58,138 nt of DNA from an uncultured Bacilli bacterium (GTDB taxonomy: Bacteria; Bacillota_I; Bacilli_A; RF39; UBA660): positions 1 to 58,138 of the forward strand of contig CAJTIX010000006.1 in assembly GCA_910576795.1 (NCBI GenBank). The letters are read 5' to 3'. The notes beneath the pieces were generated by a model that saw nothing but the letters and a program-made list of their open reading frames with translations, had not been told where the DNA came from and did not search any database. The position numbers and the translations under genes are program-made. Positions 17,483 to 25,400 of this stretch are shown here, one piece after another (positions within the stretch are counted from its first letter, which is position 1; the number at the start of each line of letters is the position of its first letter).

Positions 17483-18070
17483 TTAAAATAGTAAATATAG
17501 TATATTACGAACAATAAATATGATTGCTAATGCAAATCCAAAATTCCATAAGCTTTTATCTTCTATTTGAATTTTGAATTGTTTGATACATACCAGTAAC
17601 ATGCAAAAGTATGAGAAATAGTTGACTGCAGAAATCACCGCATTTTTGATTGCAATTAAGAAAGGAATATCCATGAATGAAAACATGAATAATAAAGATA
17701 ATACCGCTTGCAATAAATAATTTAGAGTAAAGGCAACCACAATTGTTTGACAAACTTTCTCTAATTTAAATTCCTTTTTTTGTAAGTAACAAAATACATA
17801 AACTCCAACTACTATACTACCTAAAAAGATTGCTTGGTTTAGTAAAAAGTCAATTATATATTTGATATAATTAATATTTCTTAATACACTAAAATCAATA
17901 TGATTACTATAAATTTTAGTTGCCTGTAATGTGCTATAAAGGTATGCAACAAAGTTTCCAATAAATAAAGCCCCAACAATACATCCAAGTAAAATTCCAA
18001 TTTTTTTATAATTGGTTTCCTCTTCTAATTTTTGAATGGGATGAAATATAATTTCTTTTAATTTTTCCAT
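17483..18070 (-). CDS. Five-helix membrane protein (Yip1-like layout), unknown role
   Basis: This 195-aa protein starts with a short cytoplasmic segment MEKLKEIIFHPIQKLEEE, followed by about five hydrophobic helices. The layout resembles bacterial YIP1-domain proteins, but no signature residue lets me assign it firmly. A good site (AGGAGG) precedes the ATG. Its neighbours are sepF downstream and a serine hydrolase upstream on the same strand, with 27 bases to the latter, so it could be co-transcribed with the hydrolase. No function is proposed. Confidence 0.6.
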   Translation of the reverse strand: MEKLKEIIFHPIQKLEEETNYKKIGILLGCIVGALFIGNFVAYLYSTLQATKIYSNHIDFSVLRNINYIKYIIDFLLNQAIFLGSIVVGVYVFCYLQKKEFKLEKVCQTIVVAFTLNYLLQAVLSLLFMFSFMDIPFLIAIKNAVISAVNYFSYFCMLLVCIKQFKIQIEDKSLWNFGFALAIIFIVRNILYLLF

Positions 18071-18097
18071 ATATCCTCCTTATACATCCTATGAAAA

Positions 18098-19297
18098 TTA
18101 TACTACATTTTTTCCAAATGACAAAGTCTTTTCTATATCTTCATATAAATCTTTTACCATATGGATGGTTGCTTTAAGACGTTCCTTTCTCTCTTTTTGA
18201 GAAATATGACATACATTAGTCATTACGAGTACAAGAATTTGTTTTTCAAAATCTATTAAGTAAATAGGTCCTGTATAACCACTAAAAATAACTGTATTCA
18301 TGCTGGTATCAAATGGAATAGTAAGAATTTCTTTATATGGATTTTGATAGCGCATTCCAACTGCATTATAGGGTTTTACAATTTGATCTAAAAAATCATT
18401 TGAATTTTCTAATTGAGAAAGCAAGTGTTGCAATAGCAAATGTACATCGCTTGTACGAATCATCGGAATGGAATGTTCTTTCGCATATGTTAAAATAGAG
18501 GTATATAAATATACTCCATAATCCTCATGCGATAACATACAATCAATTGTTTCTTGTTTGAAAAGTACCTCTTTATGGTCGATAAAGCAAAGCAAAATTT
18601 TAAGCAAATCTTCTGCGGTTGTAAAAATACCTGCATGTCCAACCGTAAACCCAAGCTCAGAAGCCACTCTTGCTTTGGTATCATGTGGTAGATTGACAAC
18701 ATTGTTGATTTCTTTTCCATCTATCATTTGATAGTTACAAGATACCAATTGATCAGATTCATTTACTTCAAATTTGGTATGTTTTAAATGAAGCGGTTCT
18801 ATAATATCACGTGTTACAATTTCTCGGTAAGAAAGACCATAAATTTTTTCTAGTAGCACAGAAAGAATCATATAATGCACATCTACATATCGTCTCGAAT
18901 TTTCCTTTGGATAAGAATGAAATAATAAGTGATAAAATTCTTCTTTACTTTTGACATCTCCTAAATATCCATCTGTCCATATATCAACTTTATGCATCAA
19001 TAAATCCTTTACTGTAATATTTTTCAAATGAATAAAACGTTCATCGATGTTATAAACTGGATCCTCTAAGGAGCATAACTTTCTTTCTGCTGCTTTGTGG
19101 ATTAAAATAGCCGTAAATGTTTTGGTCAAAGAAGCAATATCAAACAAACTATCTTCTTCCATTTTAATTAGATTGGGTCTCGCTTGTGCATAACCTTCTA
19201 CTAAAGTATCTATACAAATCTGATTTTGTTTCTGATAAGCGACCTTTGCAACACAACCAGTTCCAAACTCTGGAAAATAATGATTTAAGCTTTTCAA
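18098..19297 (-). CDS. Serine hydrolase of the beta-lactamase/PBP-like family
   Basis: The 399-aa protein carries the SxxK motif SLTK (S56-K59), a Y-x-D in place of the usual Y-x-N (YVDVHY, which could support catalysis differently), and the third motif H-x-G as GHAGIF. These place it with class C beta-lactamase-like esterases and D-aminopeptidases. There is no signal peptide, so it is probably cytoplasmic and an esterase or peptidase rather than an antibiotic-degrading enzyme. The start is TTG at 19297, after AGGATGTGA, the same site sequence that precedes the PFOR gene. No neighbour suggests the substrate. Confidence 0.8.
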   Translation of the reverse strand: MKSLNHYFPEFGTGCVAKVAYQKQNQICIDTLVEGYAQARPNLIKMEEDSLFDIASLTKTFTAILIHKAAERKLCSLEDPVYNIDERFIHLKNITVKDLLMHKVDIWTDGYLGDVKSKEEFYHLLFHSYPKENSRRYVDVHYMILSVLLEKIYGLSYREIVTRDIIEPLHLKHTKFEVNESDQLVSCNYQMIDGKEINNVVNLPHDTKARVASELGFTVGHAGIFTTAEDLLKILLCFIDHKEVLFKQETIDCMLSHEDYGVYLYTSILTYAKEHSIPMIRTSDVHLLLQHLLSQLENSNDFLDQIVKPYNAVGMRYQNPYKEILTIPFDTSMNTVIFSGYTGPIYLIDFEKQILVLVMTNVCHISQKERKERLKATIHMVKDLYEDIEKTLSFGKNVV

Positions 19298-19375
19298 TTA
19301 CATCACATCCTAAATTCATTATAGTCTATTTTGTTATTGCCTTCTATACTTTTTACCACTTTACGAAAAAAAAGC

Positions 19376-19404
19376 TTGACATTTCAAATTTTTTAAGTTA
19401 GTAT
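19376..19404 (+). promoter_or_regulatory. Consensus-like promoter of a candidate small RNA
   Basis: TTGACA (19376-19381), 17 bases, TAGTAT (19399-19404). It points to the right, into a gene-free stretch. Confidence 0.75.
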
Positions 19405-19409
19405 AGAAA

Positions 19410-19506
19410 GCACCAATTCGGAAAACCGGATTGGTGCTAGTATCACACTAGCCAACCCCTTTTTATTCTTTTATGAAACTGTTCTCAGGGGGACAGTTTC
19501 TTTTTG
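19410..19506 (+). ncRNA. Candidate small RNA of about 97 nt with possible pseudoknot
   Basis: Transcription from the strong promoter would start around 19410 and end at a canonical terminator. Hairpin 1 pairs GCACCAATTCGG with CCGGATTGGTGC around AAAA (19410-19437). Hairpin 2 pairs GCTAGT with ACTAGC (19436-19452), sharing two bases with hairpin 1. A pyrimidine-rich single strand containing ACCCCTTTTT (19455-19465) follows. Hairpin 3, GAAACTGT/ACAGTTTC, has the loop TCTCAGGGGG and is followed by TTTTTG. The loop G run can pair with the CCCC run, a pseudoknot reminiscent in layout of the staphylococcal RsaI/RsaOG sRNA; I claim only similar architecture. It converges on the GNAT gene, whose stop lies 4 bases further on. 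Confidence 0.6.
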
Positions 19507-19509
19507 TCT

Positions 19510-19980
19510 TTACAATAAATGTTCATATACTTTGGTAAGCGTTCCATCTCCAAGAGGAGCTTTTTCCAGAAATAACCAGCCATTTTTTTCATACAAATTA
19601 TCATGATTTGTAATTAAATAAATATGAGAATACCCTAGTTGTTTTGCGACTTCCATTACTTTATTTTGTAACAATGTCCCAATTCCATAATGTCTAAATT
19701 CTTCTTTCACATATAAACAAGCCATCCAAGGATATAAATCTTGCCTTGAACACAAATCATTCCGCCATAACGCAACTGTTCCTAAAAATTGGTCCTGGTA
19801 AGTTGCCACAAAAGTTTGAGCAATATCTGTTTTAACCATTGCATGTTTAGTACGGTAAATTACACCATCTAATGTGTCTCCTTTTGCGATTCCCCATTCT
19901 TTATATTGACAATAACTAACTTCCTCTACCCACTGTGGAACATCTGCTAAATTTTGAATAATAATTTCTTCTTTTTTCAT
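19510..19980 (-). CDS. GNAT family N-acetyltransferase
   Basis: This 156-aa protein has the GNAT core: a beta strand ACLYVKEEFRHYGIGTLLQNKVME that includes the acetyl-CoA pyrophosphate loop R/Q-x-x-G-x-G as RHYGIG, and a later strand HIYLITN with the YEKNGW block. It transfers acetyl from acetyl-CoA to an amine; the substrate (antibiotic, protein or polyamine) is not readable. I start at ATG 19980 with GGAGG nine bases before it, rather than at the longer frame. The gene is preceded by a structured leader with an intrinsic terminator right before the ribosome site, so it is probably regulated by attenuation. Confidence 0.85.
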   Translation of the reverse strand: MKKEEIIIQNLADVPQWVEEVSYCQYKEWGIAKGDTLDGVIYRTKHAMVKTDIAQTFVATYQDQFLGTVALWRNDLCSRQDLYPWMACLYVKEEFRHYGIGTLLQNKVMEVAKQLGYSHIYLITNHDNLYEKNGWLFLEKAPLGDGTLTKVYEHLL

Positions 19981-19992
19981 ATAGATTCCTCC

Positions 19993-20135
19993 AAAAAATA
20001 ACACCATATGGTGCTATCTATGAGTGGTTAGGCTTTTTTCACATTTATTAAACTGTTTTCGGAAGACAGTTTCCCCTTTTTTCTTTCATGCCTGTTCTCA
20101 TACCATAAATAAGCATTACTGTTACCTAACCTACA
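19993..20135 (-). promoter_or_regulatory. Structured leader with terminator (attenuator) before the GNAT gene
   Basis: The -10 TATACT (20146-20141) with TGA before it would start an RNA near 20135. The RNA can form a long-range stem GGTTAGG (20131-20125) with CCTAACC (20032-20026), an internal hairpin AAACTGT...ACAGTTT (20073-20050), and finally ATAGCACC/GGTGTTAT (20017-19998) followed by TTTTTT, a canonical terminator touching the ribosome site. A short frame, ATG 20101 to TAA 20048 (17 codons, MRTGMKEKRGNCLPKTV), overlaps the internal hairpin but lacks a good ribosome site. TATGAG near its start can pair with CTCATA just before the terminator, competing with the long stem. This is the architecture of a riboswitch or leader-peptide attenuator; ligand unknown. 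Confidence 0.55.
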
Positions 20136-20161
20136 ATCACAGTATATCATATGAAAATAAA

Positions 20162-20181
20162 AAGAAATATCACTATTTCTT
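20162..20181. terminator. Bidirectional terminator after PFOR
   Basis: AAGAAATA (20162-20169), loop TCAC, TATTTCTT (20174-20181); T-rich on both sides (CTTTTTT on plus, TTTATTTT on minus). On the minus strand it lies after PFOR and just before the GNAT leader promoter. Confidence 0.6.
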
Positions 20182-20265
20182 CTTTTTTGTAAATTTGACA
20201 AATGTTTACATCAATATACAGATAAACTTTTTATTTGTTTACTGTAAAAGAAAACATACGATTGA

Positions 20266-23200
20266 TTAGAATGATTGTTCACTCAACATTTTATAATAAG
20301 CATATCTTTCCTTCGCATTTTCCATATTTTCTTTCAACAATTGTTCTGCCTTTTCTGGATTGATTTTATTCAACATTTGATAACGTGTTTGTTTTTGTAA
20401 GAACTCTGGATACAACTCAAAATTAGGTTCTTTACTATCCAAATAAAATTTCCTTTCTTCTGGATGATAATGGAAAATTGGTGCATATCCACACTCTGTT
20501 GCAAAACGTTCCATCGAAACACTATTTTCCATACCACCCTCGATTCCATGAGAAATACAAGGAGTATAGGCAATTACAATCGATGGTCCTTTATATGCGG
20601 CAGCTTCTTTGAATATCTTAATCACATGTGCCATATTAGCGCCCAAAGAAACAGTTGCCACATAAACATGAGGATAACTTAACAACATGCGTGCCAAATC
20701 TTTTTTCGCAGTCTGTTTCCCACTGGTTGCAAAAGAAGCAATCGCTCCTTTGGGACTGGCTTTTGAAGATTGACCACCCGTATTGGAATAAACTTGACTA
20801 TCTAGTACTAAAATATTGACATCATCATGATTGGATAACACATGATCAATTCCACCAAAACCAATATCATAAGCCCAACCATCTCCACCAATGGTCCATA
20901 TCTTTTTTGGAAGAAAATAATTTTGATATGGTTTCAAATCTTCTGGAAGTTCTTTTCCCTTTAATTCTTCCACAATTTCTTTACAAGCATCCACGTCAGA
21001 AGCACACTCTATCCAACGTTTTAAAATAGGATAAGTCGTATGATCCTTATTTTGTTCAATGATTTGTTCCATATGATGGTGAATCACTTGATTTCCCAGT
21101 AACATTCCATATCCATATTCCGCATTGTCTTCAAAAAGGGAACTTGCCCAAGGTATATCATAAGGAAATGATGGTACACTTCCGCCATAAATAGAGGAAC
21201 ATCCAGTCGCATTGGCAATCACAAGTTCGTCTTGGAATAATTGCGTTAACAATTTAATATAAGCGGTTTCTCCACAACCTGCACAAGCCCCAGAAAATGC
21301 AAACCTTGGTTGTTCCAATTGACTTCCAATCACAGTCGTATTTGGTAACTTCTTTTTATTGGTAATATGAGTACTTACATAGTCAAAAATTTCTTGTTCT
21401 TGATTCAAAATTTGTTGGTCCAAGGTTTCCATAATAAGGGCTTTTTCTCCCTTAAGACCTGGACATGTATTCACGCACACTTTGCACCCTGTACAATTTC
21501 GAATAGAAATCGCAACCAAATAATAGTATTTTTGTAATTTTGGATGAATTGGTTTTACACATTTTGATTTTACAACATCAGGTGCTTGATCATACTCTTC
21601 TTGACTGAGTAAAAAAGGTCTGATGACACCATGTGGGCAAACAAAGGAACATTGATTACACTGAATACAAGAATGATTTAACCATTTTGGCACAAAGGCA
21701 CTAATTCCTCTTTGGTTTCCAGCAGTTTGTTTCCGAAATGTTCCATCTTGATTTTCTAAAAAAGCAGAAACTTTTAATTGATTCCCTTTTCTTCTTCTTA
21801 CCATTTCATATATGTTAGATGAAACAAAAGGAATTCCTTGATAATCTTGTTCCAACGTAAAAGAAGTAATTGCCTTTTCTACGGCCTGTAAAGATGCCAA
21901 ATTGGCTTTTACAATCTGGTCTCCTTTTTTCGAAAACTTATTTTGAATATACTGGTTCATAAATGCTTTCGCAACATCTAAATCGATCATATGTGAAACC
22001 ATTACAATTGCCATTTCCATAATCATACTAATCTTATTTTTAAGACCATAAGTTTGTGCGATTTGAAAGGCATCAATCGTATAAATCTGAACATGTTTTT
22101 CTGATAAACATTTGAGATTAAAAGGTGAGATTTGGCGAATTAAATCTTCTTTAGATAAACTTGTTTCAATCAAACAGATTCCATTTTCTTGTATAGAATC
22201 AAATAATTCAAATTCAGACAAATAGCTTTCTTTAGTAACAACTACTACACTTGGATTTTCCACATAATAGGGTTTGCGAATTTTATGCTTAGAAAAACGC
22301 AAATGTCCTACAGTAACACCACCCGATTTTTTGGAATCATATTCAAAATAGCCTTGTACATACTGGTTCGTACATTCTCCCATCATATGAATCAAAGACT
22401 TTCCAGCACTTACCATGCCATCACTACCATATCCATAAATCAAAAAAGAATGAGTACGATCTTGAAAATCACCTTCTGCTTTTAAGCTCAAATGGGTTAC
22501 ATCATCTTCAATCCCAATGGTAAAATTATTTTTGGGATGATCTAACATTTGATAAACTGCCTGAATTTGACTTGGTGTGGTGTTCTTACTAGAAAGCCCA
22601 TATCTTCCCCCTACTACAGTTATTGTAGATCCTAAGACACTAAACACATCCAAATATAGAGGTTCACCATTGCTTCCCGCTTCTTTGGTACGGTCCAATA
22701 CCGCTATCTTTTCTACTGTTTTGGGTAATACCTTTTTCAAATATTCTGCACTAAAAGGACGGTACAAATGAACTTCAATTAAACCAACTTCTTCATCACT
22801 CGCATCAATCGTTTCTTTGATCGTATCACAAACAGAACCCATTGCGACAATTACCTTTTTGGCACATTCACTTCCATAATACTGAAAAGGTGCATAATTG
22901 GTTCCTGCCACTTGATTGATTTGTTCCATATAGGAAGCAACAATATCAGGTAATGTTTGATAGATGGTATTTCTGGATTCCATCATTTGAAAATAAATAT
23001 CATCATTTTGATTGGTACCACGAGTAATAGCATTTCCAAAAGGAAGAGCCCTTTTTCGAAAACGACACAATGCATCTTGATTCAACATAGATGCATAATC
23101 ATCAGCTTCTAGCACTTCAATTTTTTGGATTTCATGACTGGTACGAAAACCATCAAAAAAATGCAGGAAAGGAATACTTGCTTCAATTGCCGATAAATGC

Positions 23201-23664
23201 GCAACAGCAGATAAATAACTCGCATCTTGCACACTAGAAGAAGCTAACATCGCAAACCCAGTTGCTCTTGCTGCATAAATATCTTGATGATCACCAAATA
23301 TACTTAAAGCATGTGTGGATAAAGACCTAGCTGCAACGTGCATCACACAGGGTAACATTTCCCCTGCCATTTTATACATATTAGGAATCATTAATAAAAG
23401 TCCCTGACTTGCCGTAAAAGTGGTAGCCAATGTCCCTGATTGTAAAGCACCATGAATGAGACCTGCTGCACCTGCCTCGCTTTGCATTTCTACTACTTTA
23501 ACAGTATCATGAAATAGATTTTCATTCCCTTTTTGACTCCATTCATCTGTAAGTTCTGCCATTGGACTAGATGGGGTAATGGGATAAATTCCCGCTAGTT
23601 CGGTAAAAAGATAAGCAGTTCTACTACAAGCTTCATTTCCATCTACTGTAATTGTTTTTTTCAT
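20266..23664 (-). CDS. nifJ: Pyruvate:ferredoxin (flavodoxin) oxidoreductase
   Basis: Oxidises pyruvate to acetyl-CoA and CO2 and passes electrons to ferredoxin, the central anaerobic step before acetate or hydrogen formation. The single-chain form (1132 aa) contains the N-terminal pyruvate domain (LAGIYPITPSSPMAE), a middle CoA/gamma domain, two 4Fe-4S clusters (CIQCNQCSFVCPHG near 665-678 and CTGCKVCVNTCPG near 722-735), two more cysteines in GACAGCGE, and the thiamine-diphosphate motif GDGWAYDIGFGG near 923. It starts at ATG 23664 after AGGATGTGA; the longer frame adds 11 unlikely residues. Transcribed alone between rubrerythrin and the GNAT gene. Confidence 0.96.
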   Translation of the reverse strand: MKKTITVDGNEACSRTAYLFTELAGIYPITPSSPMAELTDEWSQKGNENLFHDTVKVVEMQSEAGAAGLIHGALQSGTLATTFTASQGLLLMIPNMYKMAGEMLPCVMHVAARSLSTHALSIFGDHQDIYAARATGFAMLASSSVQDASYLSAVAHLSAIEASIPFLHFFDGFRTSHEIQKIEVLEADDYASMLNQDALCRFRKRALPFGNAITRGTNQNDDIYFQMMESRNTIYQTLPDIVASYMEQINQVAGTNYAPFQYYGSECAKKVIVAMGSVCDTIKETIDASDEEVGLIEVHLYRPFSAEYLKKVLPKTVEKIAVLDRTKEAGSNGEPLYLDVFSVLGSTITVVGGRYGLSSKNTTPSQIQAVYQMLDHPKNNFTIGIEDDVTHLSLKAEGDFQDRTHSFLIYGYGSDGMVSAGKSLIHMMGECTNQYVQGYFEYDSKKSGGVTVGHLRFSKHKIRKPYYVENPSVVVVTKESYLSEFELFDSIQENGICLIETSLSKEDLIRQISPFNLKCLSEKHVQIYTIDAFQIAQTYGLKNKISMIMEMAIVMVSHMIDLDVAKAFMNQYIQNKFSKKGDQIVKANLASLQAVEKAITSFTLEQDYQGIPFVSSNIYEMVRRRKGNQLKVSAFLENQDGTFRKQTAGNQRGISAFVPKWLNHSCIQCNQCSFVCPHGVIRPFLLSQEEYDQAPDVVKSKCVKPIHPKLQKYYYLVAISIRNCTGCKVCVNTCPGLKGEKALIMETLDQQILNQEQEIFDYVSTHITNKKKLPNTTVIGSQLEQPRFAFSGACAGCGETAYIKLLTQLFQDELVIANATGCSSIYGGSVPSFPYDIPWASSLFEDNAEYGYGMLLGNQVIHHHMEQIIEQNKDHTTYPILKRWIECASDVDACKEIVEELKGKELPEDLKPYQNYFLPKKIWTIGGDGWAYDIGFGGIDHVLSNHDDVNILVLDSQVYSNTGGQSSKASPKGAIASFATSGKQTAKKDLARMLLSYPHVYVATVSLGANMAHVIKIFKEAAAYKGPSIVIAYTPCISHGIEGGMENSVSMERFATECGYAPIFHYHPEERKFYLDSKEPNFELYPEFLQKQTRYQMLNKINPEKAEQLLKENMENAKERYAYYKMLSEQSF

Positions 23665-23704
23665 ATCTTCACATCCTAATATCATTATAACATACACCCA
23701 AAAG

Positions 23705-23729
23705 AAAAAAGACCATTTTTGTCTTTTTT
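23705..23729 (-). terminator. Terminator after rubrerythrin
   Basis: Minus strand AAAAAAGAC, 7-base loop, GTCTTTTTT, then CTTTTG. It lies between the rubrerythrin stop and the PFOR start. Confidence 0.65.
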
Positions 23730-23745
23730 AGGGTCATTTTTCAAA

Positions 23746-24279
23746 TTAATAATTTTCTGCTTTTTGTTCAAAATAGCTTTGTGGATGTGCACACACTGGA
23801 CATACTTTTGGAGCTTCTTCACCAAAATGGATATGACCACAATTACGACAGATCCACATTTTAGGTTGTTCACTTTTGAATACAGTTCCATCCTCAATAT
23901 TTTGTAACAATTTACGATATCTTTCTTCATGTTCTTTTTCAATTTTTGCAACTTCAGTAAAAAGGTAAGCAATACGGTCAAATCCTTCTTCTTTGGCTGT
24001 TTTTGCAAATCCTTCGTACATGTCAGTCCATTCGTAGTTTTCACCTTCAGCTGCTGCTTTTAAGTTATCCAAAGTTGTTCCAATTCCACCTAATTCTTTC
24101 AACCACATTTTGGCATGTTCTTTTTCATTATTCGCTGTTTCTTCAAAAATAGCTCTAATTTGTTCATATCCTTCTTTTTTTGCTACACTTGCAAAATAAG
24201 TATATTTATTTCTTGCTTGTGATTCACCTGCAAAGGCTGTCATTAAATTTTGTTCTGTTTGTGTTCCTTTTAATTCCAT
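23746..24279 (-). CDS. rbr: Rubrerythrin
   Basis: A 177-aa peroxide reductase that protects anaerobes from oxidative stress. The diiron helices show AGESQARNKYTYF, NNEKEHAKM, FTEVAKIEKEHEERY; the C-terminal rubredoxin-like domain has CRNCGHIHFG and CPVCAHP, the four cysteines that bind one iron. Length and domain order are standard. The promoter upstream is near-consensus and carries a small dyad over the expected start of transcription, which suggests repressor control. Next to PFOR, an oxygen-sensitive enzyme, the placement makes physiological sense. Confidence 0.96.
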   Translation of the reverse strand: MELKGTQTEQNLMTAFAGESQARNKYTYFASVAKKEGYEQIRAIFEETANNEKEHAKMWLKELGGIGTTLDNLKAAAEGENYEWTDMYEGFAKTAKEEGFDRIAYLFTEVAKIEKEHEERYRKLLQNIEDGTVFKSEQPKMWICRNCGHIHFGEEAPKVCPVCAHPQSYFEQKAENY

Positions 24280-24303
24280 TCAATATCTTCCTTTCTGCTA
24301 ACT

Positions 24304-24318
24304 ACTTACAAAATAAGT
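24304..24318 (-). promoter_or_regulatory. Dyad over the rubrerythrin transcription start
   Basis: ACTTA-CAAAA-TAAGT is a 5-bp inverted repeat located just downstream of the -10 box. It is a candidate operator for a stress regulator; I see no clear match to a PerR box. Confidence 0.35.
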
Positions 24319-24344
24319 ATATTCTTTTTTGTATCAATTGTCAA
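24316..24344 (-). promoter_or_regulatory. Promoter of rubrerythrin
   Basis: On the minus strand TTGACA (24344-24339), 17 bases, TATACT (24321-24316). Near-perfect sigma-A elements. Confidence 0.75.
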
Positions 24345-24438
24345 TTTTTGTCGTAACAAAATAAATACTATTTTTCTATTTGATACAACTACATATCACT
24401 ATTTTTTTTGCATACAATGTAAAGAAAGAGGTGACATT

Positions 24439-25371
24439 TTGAATCACATTGATCAACAATTTTTATCACTTACCAATCACTTAAAACAATCTACCCAAGA
24501 AGAGATTTTTGAATATACCAAAAATGCATTTTTGAGTATCAATCCACAACTTCAAATTTCAATAGAAGACTATTTTAAAAAATTTCCATATTGGGGGAAA
24601 TTAAATTGCAAAGAACAAGAATATGAGCATTTTCATTTAAAAGCAGAGGCTCTATCTACACATTTATCAGATTTTATTTGGTTATATGATCATTTACAAG
24701 ATTATCGTTCTAAAAAATTATTATTTGCGATTTTAAATAACTGGTATCAATATGACTTTACCACACTAGATGGTGCCCATGAAAAAAATTATACACACTA
24801 TTTTGATTTAGATTTGGTTGAATGCAATCAAGAAGTCTTTGTGGATTTAGGAGCCTATATAGGAGATACCATTTTGGATTATATCCATACTTATGGAAAA
24901 GATCGTTATCAAAAAATATACGCATATGAAATTTCTGATGATATTTTAGAATATTTAAAACAAAATACAAATGCATATCCTAATATTGAAATTCGGAATA
25001 AAGCTGTCATTGATGAAATCTCTACTATGTACTTAGGGGAAAATAGTGTGGATGCTTCTGCCAACACTGTGGAAGAAATAGGAGATAAAAAAATTGAAAC
25101 AACCAGTTTGGATTTGGATATTGAAGAACCAATTACAATGATTAAAATGGATATTGAAGGAAGTGAACAGCGTGCATTATTGGGCGCTAAAAACCATATT
25201 CAAAAGGAACATCCAAAATTATTAATCTCAGTCTATCACAATTTAGAAGATTTATGGAAAATTCCAACCATGATTGAAGAAATGTGTCCAAATACTTATC
25301 ATTTCTATTTAAGATCACATGGAGGAAGTATCTTTCCAACCGAGATTGTTTTAATTGCCATTCCAACATAA
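24439..25371 (+). CDS. FkbM family methyltransferase
   Basis: A 310-aa SAM-dependent methyltransferase. The N-terminal 125 residues are helical and specific to this gene. The SAM-binding core begins with VFVDLGAYIGDTILDYI, and the second FkbM hallmark, MIKMDIEGSEQRALLGA, is intact. FkbM enzymes methylate hydroxyl groups on sugars or natural products; here a surface glycan is plausible, but no glycosyltransferase cluster is nearby. The start is TTG at 24439, about seven bases after AGAGGTGA; no ATG fits. It is transcribed opposite to rubrerythrin and converges with ftsW, sharing a terminator. Confidence 0.88.
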   Translation: MNHIDQQFLSLTNHLKQSTQEEIFEYTKNAFLSINPQLQISIEDYFKKFPYWGKLNCKEQEYEHFHLKAEALSTHLSDFIWLYDHLQDYRSKKLLFAILNNWYQYDFTTLDGAHEKNYTHYFDLDLVECNQEVFVDLGAYIGDTILDYIHTYGKDRYQKIYAYEISDDILEYLKQNTNAYPNIEIRNKAVIDEISTMYLGENSVDASANTVEEIGDKKIETTSLDLDIEEPITMIKMDIEGSEQRALLGAKNHIQKEHPKLLISVYHNLEDLWKIPTMIEEMCPNTYHFYLRSHGGSIFPTEIVLIAIPT

Positions 25372-25400
25372 AATACAACCTTTTTAGTTGTATTTTTTTT
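25372..25400. terminator. Bidirectional terminator between FkbM and FtsW/RodA genes
   Basis: AATACAAC (25372-25379), 7-base loop, GTTGTATT (25387-25394) followed by TTTTTT on the plus strand; A-rich on the other side gives the minus strand a T run after the SEDS gene. Confidence 0.75.

Noticed and set aside
19990..20135. Known riboswitch classes (preQ1, M-box, guanidine, purine) for the GNAT leader
   Set aside because: None of their conserved cores is present, so I keep it as an unassigned attenuator.
20194..20216. TGTAAATTTGACAAATGTTTACA dyad downstream of PFOR as an operator
   Set aside because: It lies after the PFOR stop region with no gene it could control; the TTGACA inside it has no matching -10.
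20024..20269. Plus-strand open frame of 81 codons across the GNAT leader
   Set aside because: It overlaps the structured leader and terminator; the start has no ribosome site and the translation shows no family.
23685..24044. 119-codon frame inside rubrerythrin
   Set aside because: It is an out-of-frame shadow of the well-supported rubrerythrin gene.
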